This document shows, piece by piece, positions 55,353 to 64,000 of a stretch of 64,000 nucleotides of DNA; position 1 is the stretch's first letter, and every line of letters starts with the position of its first letter. A model generated the notes under the pieces. It searched no databases, had not been told where the DNA came from, and saw nothing but the letters and a program-made list of their open reading frames with translations. This stretch comes from Dipteris shenzhenensis. Its lineage: Eukaryota; Polypodiophyta; Polypodiopsida; Gleicheniales. The position numbers were made by a program, and so were the translations under genes. The stretch is from the NCBI GenBank assembly GCA_047967505.1, contig CM106538.1. One strand, written 5' to 3'.

Positions 55353-56204
55353 ATTGAAAAAAAGGGAGGCCATCTCCTCTGAGTCCATTGAGGTCACACC
55401 AGTGGGGAGGTATGAGCAGTTATTCATAACGTAGATCAGGGCGACTAGGAGAGGGGTACATAGCCTGTACATAGAGTCAGTGGGAGGTGTAAATGCAGAG
55501 GTGTGCAGGGGGCAGACCCGTAAAGCGGTTTGGTGGTAGACAGTGGCAGGTTGAGCAACGAGGCAGCTGGGATGGAAAAGTATGTGTAGGTAGCAGGATA
55601 GCTAGGGTGTAGTAAGCAACGGGATAGTAGTAGTAGGCAGTGGGTGGGCAGCCGGGCTGTAGGAGTATTGTCGTGAGTAGGAGCAGGTGGGAGGAGGCCT
55701 TTAAAAAGGCTTTGTAATGATAATCGGGGGAGGAAAAGTCGAGGAAGAGAGTACCACTTATGAAGGGGCATTAAAGAGAAAAGGACATGCAAAGGGGGAG
55801 GAGGGGCCATTATAATATTATAGTTATCTTTAGATTAGCTATACTACTCTATAGCTTAGTAGTAAGTACCTTGCATTAAAGAGACACAATATTTACCTCC
55901 CTTGAGTGATTACCAACATCAAGGAGTGATATTAATTAGTACTTCTTTATACGAAAGTGGATTCTTCAACAAAATCGTTTTTCTTCCATATTTTGCATGA
56001 ATTTCAGTGAAGTATTATTTCTAGTCCTTTCTAATCCTTGACATTGTGCAAAAGGGTGTAGAGTATGTACTACAACATAATGGTGTACTGCTGTAGTACT
56101 AGTACTATGTCTATTTAGGGGGGGTTTAGACCACTCGTCTGGATGACTTCGAAAATGAAAAGAAAGGGGCGCTCTCTCTCCTGGACGAATCATCATTGCG
56201 GGCT
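55353..56204. other. No gene recognised
   Basis: The longest frame (55445-55810, minus) is a Leu/Pro/Ser-rich reading of G-rich DNA with no domain. Nothing else is supported. Confidence 0.4.
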
Positions 56205-56270
56205 TCTCTATGGGTCTTGAACCCCAGACGCGGGGCCTAGACAGTTTTACTCTACCACCAAGCCAATGAA
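56205..56270 (-). ncRNA. tRNA-like relic or SINE head
   Basis: On the minus strand, TGGTGGTAGAG (A-box-like, 56250-56260) is followed about 26 bases later by GGTTCAAGACC (56213-56223), a perfect match to the RNA polymerase III B-box. This spacing is normal for a tRNA or tRNA-derived SINE. The T-stem and acceptor pairing are poor and no clean anticodon arm can be drawn, so it is not a working tRNA. A degraded tRNA or the head of a SINE is most likely. Confidence 0.4.
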
Positions 56271-56445
56271 ATGTTACTGCAATTAATTTGCTCGTTTTCT
56301 TTATAACTTGCCCGGTGGATATTTTTTCACACTACCCTAGCGGGGCGGGTGGTGTGAACCTACCCTTATAGGAATGCTAGGATTACAAAAGGATGACAAC
56401 ATAAGATGTACTAGTGCCAGGCTCTAGGGAGGAAACCAACTGCCA

Positions 56446-56495
56446 ACGTGGATCTACGTGGCACATCCTACGTTGGTCCTACGTGGGTCCACGTG
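56446..56495. promoter_or_regulatory. Cluster of five ACGT boxes upstream of the Fe-SOD gene
   Basis: ACGT cores lie at 56446, 56456, 56470, 56481 and 56491 within 50 bp, about 75-125 bp before the SOD start codon. The last is part of a palindromic G-box CACGTG (56490-56495), and most have the ACGTGG context of G-box/ABRE elements bound by plant bZIP or bHLH factors in light and abscisic-acid responses. Such control would suit a chloroplast antioxidant gene; the link is inferred from position. Confidence 0.6.
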
Positions 56496-56569
56496 GCAAT
56501 TGAGGCTTAGCACACAAAAATACACTAAAAGCTTTGCGACGGAGAGTGTCTCAGATTTGCTTGGAGGCC

Positions 56570-57844
56570 ATGGCCTTGGCTTTGCCGTGCCTCAGTTTCC
56601 TTCCTGCGTCTCAGAATTTTCCATCTATATCTGGTGTAAGCGGTGTTTCCTAAAGTTTCGACCTCTACAGTTTGTGACTGTAGTAAGCCTTTAGAATACA
56701 AATTATAGAAGCAGTTTGTAATGCTTCTTCTTAATGTTCACACTGTCATTTAGCTAACTTGCCTCATGTCATAGGCTGCTCAGACAAAGGTTAATGCTGC
56801 ACACAGAAGCCTTGTTGTTGTTGCTGCGTTTGAATTGAGACCGCCACCTTATGAACTGGTGAAGTTCTTACATTGATTCTTGTTTTATGAAGTCTCTTCG
56901 TTTATATCTTCAAAGAGGACGGATTCTTTGTGTGTTTCCTGATGGCTTATATTTTTCATTCTACCCATAAATGGTTTGCAGAACGCGCTTGAGCCTTACA
57001 TGAGTAAACAAACCTTGGACTACCATTGGGGTCAGCATCATCGAGCGTACGTGAATAATTTAAATAAGCAGATTCAGGACTCAAACTTGGAGGGCAAGAC
57101 ACTCGAAGAAATTGTGAAACTAGGCTACAACAATGGAAACCCTGCTCCTTATTTCAACAATGCCGGCCAGGTGCTTTTTTCTCGATAACCTAGGCCTCCA
57201 AGGATGAAATTGTGATGTGCGTAGTCATACCTGCAAGGAATGAGCTAATGATAGTATTATACGCCATTTCTTTGTAAAGGGTAGACTGATACTTGGCATG
57301 GAAAGGAAAGACTCTGCTATGGTTCATTTGATGTTGAATCGTTGGCGTGCACCTATGACAAGCTTAGTTATAGATGAAGACCTAAAAATTAGATGCGGTT
57401 TTAAGGATCTGGGGAGGTGTATTAATAGATTGCTGGGAACATGGCCTTTCAGGCGTGGAATCATGATTTCTTTTGGGATTCCATGAGACCTGGAGGGGGG
57501 AAAAAGCCTGATGGAGAATTGCTTAAGTTGATTGAAAGAGATTTTGATTCATTTGACGCTTTTGTGGAGGAGTTCAAGCAGGCTGCTGCCACGCAATTTG
57601 GCTCTGGTTGGGCCTGGCTGGTAGGTAAGTGTTCCAGTTCTTATTTACGTTGTGTCTGGTATTACGTTTCTTTCCAAGTGGCTATCTCATGGATGGGAGG
57701 GGCAAAGTGTGCCTTTGAAAACCATCGTTATCAATGTCTTGTTTTGCAGCCAAGAGTGCCGATGCCATGCTTGAGCGGAAGTTTGCGAAACTGGTCGTTG
57801 AGAAGACTCCCAACGCTCTAAACCCTCTTCTGTTGGGCCACATC
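56570..57844 (+). CDS. FSD: Iron superoxide dismutase, chloroplast type; five exons, last exon not found
   Basis: Converts superoxide to hydrogen peroxide and oxygen, in plants mostly in chloroplasts. Exons by splice signals and unbroken frame: 56570-56635, 56775-56858, 56982-57170, 57453-57624, 57750-57844, with GT-AG introns, phases 0,0,0,1. Exon 1 encodes a Ser/Leu-rich start ([15 protein letters not shown]) like a transit peptide. Exon 2 ends [10 protein letters not shown]. Exon 3 has [19 protein letters not shown] with metal ligand His65, and ends NNAGQ. Exon 4 starts AWNHDFFW with ligand His117 and has [11 protein letters not shown]. Exon 5 ends [16 protein letters not shown]. The Gln before AWNH is typical of Fe-type enzymes. 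So far 202 codons. The C-terminal part with DVWEHAYY, which carries the other two metal ligands, is absent before retroelement sequence begins. Either the last exon lies beyond 64000 or the gene is truncated. Exons shown have no damage. Confidence 0.85.
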
Positions 57845-58436
57845 GTGAGTACCATGACATGCTTCCAAATAAGGCTAATGTTCTGTACCAGGTTATACTA
57901 GTTTTATGTTTTCGGTGAACTGCTATGGAAGCATCTGAGCTTGTCTTAAAGATGTATATTCCAGGTATTGTCTAGAAGCTCAAACACATTTCCTCCATTG
58001 GTCAAAAGTTACAATTGTCTGTGGACAATATTAGGAGCATTTCCTGTAGCATTTATAAAGGTGCATCATTTGCACCACCAAATCCTCCTTTTTGACACAG
58101 GATTGGAACGAGGGAAAAGGATAAATACTTCGACCACAACCCTTTGAAATGTGAAGATGTCCTTTGATAATAAAGATTTATCACTCTGTTTACACTCGCT
58201 GTGCATATAAAGGCGAGTCTATCCCATGGATTGTTGCTACGAGTGTGGGTATGTGTGTGTGTATGAAGTAATGAAGCCACCTAAGATATATGCTATACGT
58301 ACATACATACATACATACGATACATGAACGCCTTGTAGATACATGTATAGACAAATGTGTACATACATACCTACATACATACAAACATACATATATGCAT
58401 GCATGCCTGCGCAAACGTGTCTGAAGGATACAATTG
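57845..58436 (+). other. Start of Fe-SOD intron 5, running into an LTR
   Basis: A consensus donor (gtgagt) follows exon 5 at 57845. Further on the DNA changes character. A TATA-like atataaagg (58205-58213) and a CATA-type microsatellite (58300-58400) come before the primer-binding site at 58437, so the right part is most likely an LTR ending in ataca at 58432. Its left boundary cannot be fixed without the second LTR. Confidence 0.5.
58300..58400. repeat. (CATA)n-type microsatellite
   Basis: Interrupted acatacatacat repeats at about 58300-58318 and 58362-58395, probably inside the LTR of the next element. Confidence 0.8.
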
Positions 58437-60650
58437 TGGTATCAGAGCAGCATGGTTTCTTCTGATATGAAGAGTTTGGAGGGAGTCTTGGCAGGAAAGC
58501 TCAGTAATGGGGACTTTGTCAGCAGAGGAGGGAGCTCATTAGCTCCCTCCCTCCCTCCATCGTGCATCGAGTTGGCTCTCGTCTTCACTTGTGTGCGTTT
58601 ACACCTTGCGACAAGGTTATGGGAAAATTTTTTTTTTCTCTTGTAGTCATTGTCGCAGCTGTTGATGGGCCTACCAGCCTTCCACCATGGACCCATCCAG
58701 TATAGCAGCTCTCATGCGAGCTTTCAGCGCGTCCTTGAGTAGAATCGGCTCCAGCTTCAGCTCTTGTATGAGCATGAAAAGAAGACAATGGAGGATGCAA
58801 CAACATTGGAACATTTCCAGCTTCTGATAGAACAGGAACCCCTTGAGGTGGCCGTGCATCGGGCCAGACGTCGTGCCGACTTAGCAGCATTGGAGGTCCA
58901 GCGCAGGTGAGATTGAGAGGAGGTGCTTTTACAGCATCAACAGTTTCTCCCGGTCTGCTCACAGTTCCTCTCCCAATTAGCAGCTACCAGTGTGAGTCCA
59001 TCATCCAGTCATGGGTCTTCCACCCTAGAGCCTAGTGTAGTGGACTATCCTCCTGCGATACCCATAGACAGTTCTTCGTCCTACATGTGGTTCTTTATCT
59101 GCTCAGGAGTCTTCCATCTCAGAGCACAGTTCAGTGTCTATTCTTCAGCAGTTTAGAAATTGGCTTCTCTTGGGTCTACCAGTCCGGGGGACCATTTAGT
59201 TTCCACAGTAGGTGCATGCAGTTCCTCAGTGTCTTCTATCCATGAGGTTACTGCAGCCATTTCCACAGCTAGCTCCCAGGGGTCTTCCATCCTTGGGGCC
59301 ATCTCAACTCAGTTAGCATGCCCAGATGATGAGCCTCGTGGGTCTACCACCCATGGGGATCATGCAGTCTCAGCAGCTTATTCTCTTGGGTCTACCACCC
59401 ATGGGGATCATCTAGTTTCAACAGCTTGGGTTCCCACGAGGGGATCATTCATTCAGTACAATTAGCTCGGATGGGTTTTCACTCATCCAGCAGCTTTGTT
59501 ATGTCCAGTTTGTTCCTCTGGGTCTTCCACCCTGTGAGCTTAGTCAGCTAGATCAGCTTTATCAGGGGAGCATAGTGCTTTCACAGTTATCACATAGTCA
59601 GCTAGATCAGCTTTATCAGGTAGCATAGTGCTTTCACAGTTATTTGTGATGGGTCTCCTTTCTTGGAGGCATCTCAGACCCATTAGCAGTTGGAGTAGAT
59701 GAGATTGGCTCCACCGCTCGAGGGGGTAGTCTAGTTCCCACAGTTAGTTCTCTTAGTACTTCCACTGAAGGGGACACCCCAGCTTCAATAGACGGGTCTT
59801 CCATCCATCATGCTTTTTCATCAACTACAGTCAATTCCTATGGGTCTTCCACCCTTGGAGCTCCGTTGGCCACATCAGCTTTAGTTGCGATGTCTCACAT
59901 TTCACCTTCTCATCAGGAGTGTTCAGGATTAGTGGGCTCAGTACTGGTCTTAGTGCTCAACAGGAAGGGGTATCTCAGGAGTCTGCCAGACCAGTTTTAG
60001 GCCTAGCGAGAGTGAGCACCCTCACGGTTGGAGTAGCACGTGTAGCTATCAGTTGTACGGAGGTTGACGATCCCTCAGCAGTCAGTGAGGATAGTCATGC
60101 AATTCCCTCCACAGTTCCCCTTCGGTCTTTAGGGAGGTAGTAGTTGTAGTACTAGTCAGGCAAGAGGTTGACGACACCTTACCAATATTGTGTCCTTCAC
60201 TTCGGGAGGTTAGTCGTACAGTTCTTTCCTCTTCATCAGATCTCGAGCCACCAGTAGTAGCATTGACTAGTGTCTACACCTGCTGATGACAACAGTTGGG
60301 TTGATTCATTAGAGGTGTGCTCATCAGTTTTAGTCCTTTCTCAGTAACTCAGGGGGACAGGCTAAGTCACAGTATCCCTTCGGGAAGAAGCTATGCCATC
60401 CATTGCTGAGTCCTTTCAAGAGGCATAACAGTTAGTCATTGCAGTTGAGTTGTTTTTAGCAGTTCCGGACATCTCATAGTCCTTTCAGGCAGCATCCCAA
60501 TCAATACATTCAGTAGAGGGGTGCTCAGCAGCTCTTCTATTTCTTCGGGCAGCATCCTCTTAAGTCCATTCATTAGAGGAATGCTTATCAGACCCCTTCG
60601 TCTCTCTCTCAGTCCCATTGGGACACAAGGCATTTACATCGACTATCCAC
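58437..60650 (+). mobile_element. Decayed LTR retrotransposon H: primer-binding site and gag-like remains
   Basis: TGGTATCAGAGC at 58437-58448 marks the start of the internal region of an LTR element, four bases after a CA terminus. From 58687 a frame starts MDPSSIAALMRAF and, after a shift, continues LYEHEKKTMEDATTLEHFQ and AVHRARRRADLAALEVQRR, resembling the helical start of a retrotransposon Gag. After that come long degenerate Ser/Thr-rich repeats. No protease, RT or integrase is seen before the next element interrupts it. Class (copia or gypsy) cannot be decided. Confidence 0.5.
58960..60200 (+). repeat. Degenerate coding-like repeat (ggtcttccaccc unit)
   Basis: The phrase gggtct(t/a)ccacccatggggatca(t).ca(g)t..cagcag recurs many times with variable spacing, for example at 59010, 59160, 59340, 59388, 59520, 59790 and 59833. 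In open stretches (59160-59465) it reads as GSTTHGDHxVSxA units. Further copies of a tcattagaggtgtgctcatcag phrase lie at 60306-60345, 60506-60530 and 60573-60590. This suggests a diverged low-complexity protein region or a minisatellite within element H. Confidence 0.65.
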
Positions 60651-61103
60651 ATTCTAGAATGGAAGCAGCGTTTTTACCCTTATCGGCTTGGCTAGGGAAA
60701 TGCAACCTGAAAATACCGATTTTTGAATTGAGAAAATGGATTTTGTGTACAGTAGCAAAGAGTATCAAACCTGCCCTAAACAAGACCATGCTCGGCTCAA
60801 AGAAAGCACTGTGAAAAGTGCCTCTAAAGTCAAATCAAATCAGAAAACTTATGTTCAGAATGCAGCACCACTCCCAATGCATGACCTGAACAGGGCAGGC
60901 GTAAATTGAAAAATTGGAGTTGATTTAATTGCTGTTTGGCTCGAAAACGACTTGAAGCTGAGTATTTACTGACAGAAACTGGCCAGGCTAGCAAGACAAT
61001 ACCTCCCTAAGATGGGCCAACTGTAATGAAGGTGGGAAAAAGATGGATTTAAGGGGAAAATAGATGGGAGAATAGTAGGGAAATGTGGGAACTGTGGGGG
61101 GAC

Positions 61104-61111
61104 TATATAAG
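61104..61111 (+). promoter_or_regulatory. TATA box of LTR of element I
   Basis: tatataag in gactatataagtcaaccc, about 180 bp before the primer-binding site, in the position expected of an LTR promoter. Confidence 0.6.
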
Positions 61112-61287
61112 TCAACCCAAAAGGATTGTAAGGGGCTATTGATTTGACGTCTAATCCACTTCTCCTTGCTTCCTTCATCACTTGTGTACTTCCATTCTTG
61201 TTCTCTCTACTTCCCTCCCCTATTCCTTCTCTATCTCCCCCTGCCTTCCGTGGCTTTCTCTCACTTCCCCATTCACCTTCACTACAT

Positions 61288-61299
61288 TGGTATCAGAGC
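61288..61299 (+). other. Primer-binding site of element I
   Basis: TGGTATCAGAGC, one base after the LTR end (actaca t), matching initiator tRNA-Met. Confidence 0.85.
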
Positions 61300-62330
61300 A
61301 CGAATCTGGCACCTCTTGCTTCCATTCCGATTCATAAATCAGCCTGTTCGTCATGCTAAAAGAGGTCGTCGCTAGTTTTTGTGACTGGCGGCAACCAGCT
61401 TCTACACTATAGTATCGTTCACTTGTGGGCGGACATCTTGATGGAAGGATGGATTCCTTCGGCCTGGTTCACGAACGCCTAAGCAATGCTACCCGTCAGA
61501 GCTGGCTACCACAATGGGAGCATAGAACTGTCCGACCAAAGCAATTCCACGTTGACTGATATTCGGATGCTCCTACGTCTGGTTTTAGACTACGTCGCTT
61601 GGCAGCTTCCGACCTGCTCAGGACACGGCACCTTTCCTAAGACCCTTTCGTGCAGACATGCAACCTAGGACGTGCAGACGTGCTCGAAGCCCACGCCATG
61701 AGCTAGCCGTCGCGACAGTCCCCCGTTGCCTTCAATGATCCTGTCCTCGACGTCTATCCATCTGCCTCCGTCGATCGATTCGTTGTCCTCCTCCTCCTCC
61801 CGAGATTTTTTTCATCTGTCCATCTGCCTCCGTCGACAACTGACCCGTCGTCCTCCTCCCATGACTTGTCGCCGCGCCGCATTTCTGCTCAGCCCGCTAC
61901 GTCGCCTCGCCGCTGCTGCCCGCCTTTCTTTTCCTTATCTACCTTAGACTTTAGTCTAAGGTCTTAACTAGGGTTAGTCCAGGTCACGTTAGGTTAGTAG
62001 GTATGGTTAGCTAAGGTTTAGTTAGTTTGGGTCTAGGTTAGGTTAGTGCTAACTAAGGTTAAAGGTTGGGTTAGGTTGGCCTAAGACACTGTCCTAACAG
62101 TCCTAAAGGTCTTGAGCTGTACTTAAAAAAAAAAAAAAAAAAACCTCATTTAGGGTACTCCTACAGCCCTATTCTGGGCCTTTCTTAGCCACCTTCATGG
62201 CTCATTTTGAGCCCCGTTTCCAGCCCTTCTTCACCGAGCTTTCTTCGAACCTCTTCAATGACTGCTACTGACACCTCTTCAGCCTCTACATCGAGCCTTC
62301 GACACTTGGCACATTTTCCTCGTGTCATTC
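61300..62330 (+). other. Leader of element I
   Basis: Non-coding leader between the primer-binding site and gag. C/T-rich at 61730-61930 (gtcctcctcc repeats), then an irregular GGTTAG-rich stretch and an A-run. Short frames here have no domain. Confidence 0.6.
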
Positions 62331-64000
62331 ATGGCACCCAGGCGTGCACCCCGGTCGGATGAGTCATCTCAGCACGGTGACGATGTTGCTCAGCAGGAGC
62401 AGATGCCGGTCACAGAGGGTGCATCTCCTTCACAGCCAGTTTCTGCTATGCTTACCGACACACAATTTCTAGATGCATTGGACTTGATGCTTCAGGGGGC
62501 TTTTCAGCAGATGGGTCAGCAGTTGGGGCAGCAGCTCACCACTGCTATGGCTATGCACGATATAGCTATCACCCAGATGGGTAAGAACATTGGGCAACAG
62601 ATCACTACCGCCATCAGTATGCACGATAAGGGTAAGCAGCCCGCACCCCAGCACGGGGATCAGTCGGATAGCCAGGGTGATTTTCTTGACCCACACAAGG
62701 GATTTATGGCTGATGGCCGTCGCACTTATGATGTTGGTTCTATGCATGCACCCCAGCATGGGGATTATGTTGATTCTGGTGATGCCTTGCCCGTGCCGCC
62801 GAGCACTTCTCTTATTGATTCCAGGCCTCCATTTGGCTCGCATATTTCATTGGCTGAGCCGTCCATTTTGGGCCGGCCCATTGGCACATTTTTGCCAACG
62901 GCGAGCATGCCTGGATTGGGTGTTGGGTTTCAGGGCAGTTGGGAGAGGGGCGAGTCCTCTTCTCAACCTTTTTCTATGCCACCCACCCATCGAGATGTTT
63001 ATGGCAGGCAGACTCAGCAGGGATTGCATGCTTCGATGACACCTCCTGTTAATACATTCAGTCAGACTCAGCCTGCGTATCAGGGAGGTAATGCTTTCAG
63101 TCAGACGCACTTTATGCATCAGGGGAGTGGTTCTCCTAACCAGCATGATGCTGGAAGTGGGCAGCATGCAAACATGGATGATATGCTTTCAGATGCCTTA
63201 TGTTCATATAGGGCATTGCCTGAGGATGTTCGTAATGAGATGCCCTTTTCACAGTATGTGAGCTTCAAGCGTGAGTATGCTGGTAGTCACTATAGGAATA
63301 ACGCAGCCAAAGATGTGAAAGATAAAATCTCTGTGCATAAGTTTAAGGGTGACACTCGCACTCCCAATGAGTTGGAGGAGTGGCTCACGAAGCTTGAAGA
63401 TTATTTCCGCTTCTACCCTAAGAATGATGAGGAGAGGATCATTTTTGTTGGCATGCATTTACAGGATTATGCACATACATGGTGGCGTTACATGCGAGAG
63501 TCACCTCAGAAGCCTACCACCTGGAAACAGTTCAAGGAGCTTATGGTCACGACCTTCGTCTCGGCCCTGATCCTTGAACAGTACCTTGCTGAATTCTATG
63601 CACTGTCACAGACAGGTACGGTCCAGGAGTACTTGCAGCGTTTTTGGAGACTTTCTTTGTTTGTACAGGATATTTCTGAGAAAGGGAAGTTGCTGCGTTT
63701 TATACAAGGCTTAGATCCCTCTCTAGCTGCTGATGTGAGAGCTCACAATCCTCTAACCATTGAGCGAGCAGCCCAGCTTGCTGAGGTGTTTGAGCCAAAA
63801 TATGCTGGCAAGTACAAGCATGTGTCACATAGCTTCTATGGTACTGCTTATGATGCTGACAGGAAGACAAATTCTGCTGATTGGATTGATAAGAAACCAG
63901 CAGCTGCTTCCTTCCCACGATATCCAACGGTTTCTGGAAGTAAGATGCCATATGCAAAGCCATACAGGCCCATGGATGCAAAGACAGGTGTCAAAACCAG
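62331..64000 (+). CDS. Gag of a Ty3/gypsy-type retrotransposon, partial at window edge
   Basis: From ATG at 62331 (context ttcATGG) the frame is open for 556 codons and has no stop before 64000, so the protein continues beyond the window. The N-terminal 130 residues are rich in Gln, Met and His, with two near copies of a QMGxxxGQQxTTAxxMHD unit (residues about 65-95). A Pro/Ser/Gln-rich spacer with NTFSQTQPAYQGG and NAFSQTHFMHQG repeats follows. From about residue 336 the retrotransposon Gag domain appears: HKFKGDTRTPNELEEWLTKL, HTWWRYMRE, TWKQFKELM, EFYALSQTGTVQEYLQRFW, LRFIQGLDPSLAADV and LTIERAAQLAEVFE. These match PF03732-type Gag of plant gypsy and related elements. Gag forms the particle that packages element RNA. 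Zinc knuckle, protease and RT would follow outside the window. Confidence 0.88.
   Translation, partial: MAPRRAPRSDESSQHGDDVAQQEQMPVTEGASPSQPVSAMLTDTQFLDALDLMLQGAFQQMGQQLGQQLTTAMAMHDIAITQMGKNIGQQITTAISMHDKGKQPAPQHGDQSDSQGDFLDPHKGFMADGRRTYDVGSMHAPQHGDYVDSGDALPVPPSTSLIDSRPPFGSHISLAEPSILGRPIGTFLPTASMPGLGVGFQGSWERGESSSQPFSMPPTHRDVYGRQTQQGLHASMTPPVNTFSQTQPAYQGGNAFSQTHFMHQGSGSPNQHDAGSGQHANMDDMLSDALCSYRALPEDVRNEMPFSQYVSFKREYAGSHYRNNAAKDVKDKISVHKFKGDTRTPNELEEWLTKLEDYFRFYPKNDEERIIFVGMHLQDYAHTWWRYMRESPQKPTTWKQFKELMVTTFVSALILEQYLAEFYALSQTGTVQEYLQRFWRLSLFVQDISEKGKLLRFIQGLDPSLAADVRAHNPLTIERAAQLAEVFEPKYAGKYKHVSHSFYGTAYDADRKTNSADWIDKKPAAASFPRYPTVSGSKMPYAKPYRPMDAKTGVKT

Larger units (their letters stand above)
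60700..64000 (+). mobile_element. Ty3/gypsy-type retrotransposon I, 5' part, runs off the window
   Basis: LTR end, primer-binding site (61288-61299), 1.03 kb leader and gag open to the window edge. The LTR contains a TATA box (tatataag, 61104-61111) and ends actaca at 61286. Its left boundary is unknown; 60700 is only a guess where repeat H fades. The leader holds a run of 19 A (62125-62143) and a GGTTAG-rich stretch (61960-62090). The Gag type (PF03732-like) points to Ty3/gypsy or a related long element rather than copia. The intact frame suggests a younger insertion than H, into which it appears to be nested. Confidence 0.7.

Noticed and set aside
55445-55810. 121-codon Pro/Leu-rich minus-strand frame
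   Set aside because: Reading of G-rich low-complexity DNA; no domain, no splice or start context.
61960-62095. GGTTAG-rich stretch as an interstitial telomere
   Set aside because: Spacing and sequence are irregular (ggttagtaggtatggttagc and the like); it lies in the leader of element I.

Overview
This 64 kb window looks like nuclear DNA of a land plant with a large, repeat-rich genome. Evidence for this is spliced genes with GT-AG introns (an iron superoxide dismutase), an F-box gene, fossil exons of a plant glutamyl-tRNA reductase and of a DUF868 protein, and many plant-type Ty1/copia retrotransposons whose primer-binding sites match initiator tRNA-Met. The species cannot be read from the sequence; a seed-free plant (fern or lycophyte) is only a guess. 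I found no CRISPR array, operon, organelle genome segment, intact tRNA or rRNA gene.

Layout. 1-4 kb: gene-poor DNA with one relic exon of glutamyl-tRNA reductase. 4.0-9.4 kb: copia element A (minus strand), with a 3' LTR but cut off in its 5' leader. 9.4-15.3 kb: a copia RT scrap, a 736 bp solo LTR, an unrecognised lysine-rich relic and a decayed plus-strand copia (G). 15.9-17.2 kb: an F-box gene with one frameshift. 17.3-23.5 kb: small tandem repeats, an LTR plus primer-binding site (20.36 kb) that looks like the missing 5' end of element A in inverted orientation, and a long hairpin. 23.5-45.4 kb: a retrotransposon nest. Old plus-strand copia D is split by minus-strand copia E (TSD ATATG). 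Copia B (TSD GTCTT) lies downstream and is itself split by a solo LTR (TSD CTTCT). Copia C (TSD CAGGC) has LTRs that differ only by a 13 bp indel. 45.4-55.4 kb: no genes; repeated modules of one unknown family, a long palindrome and about 3 kb of strongly C-depleted, purine-rich DNA. 56.4-57.85 kb: an ACGT/G-box cluster followed by five clean exons of a chloroplast-type Fe-superoxide dismutase whose last exon is not in view. 58.0-64 kb: a decayed LTR retrotransposon and a better preserved Ty3/gypsy-type element whose gag reading frame is open to the window edge.

How it fits together. Only two cellular genes have mostly intact structure: the Fe-SOD (plus strand, complete as far as it goes) and the F-box gene (minus strand, one frameshift). 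Nearly everything else is retrotransposon sequence or other repeats. Target-site duplications give a relative order: D before E; B before the solo LTR inside it; C very recent. The most notable inferences are an 11 kb inversion with one breakpoint inside element A, capture of a host DUF868 gene fragment in the leader of element E, and possible splitting of the Fe-SOD gene by retroelements in its last intron. I see no convincing new multi-gene system.
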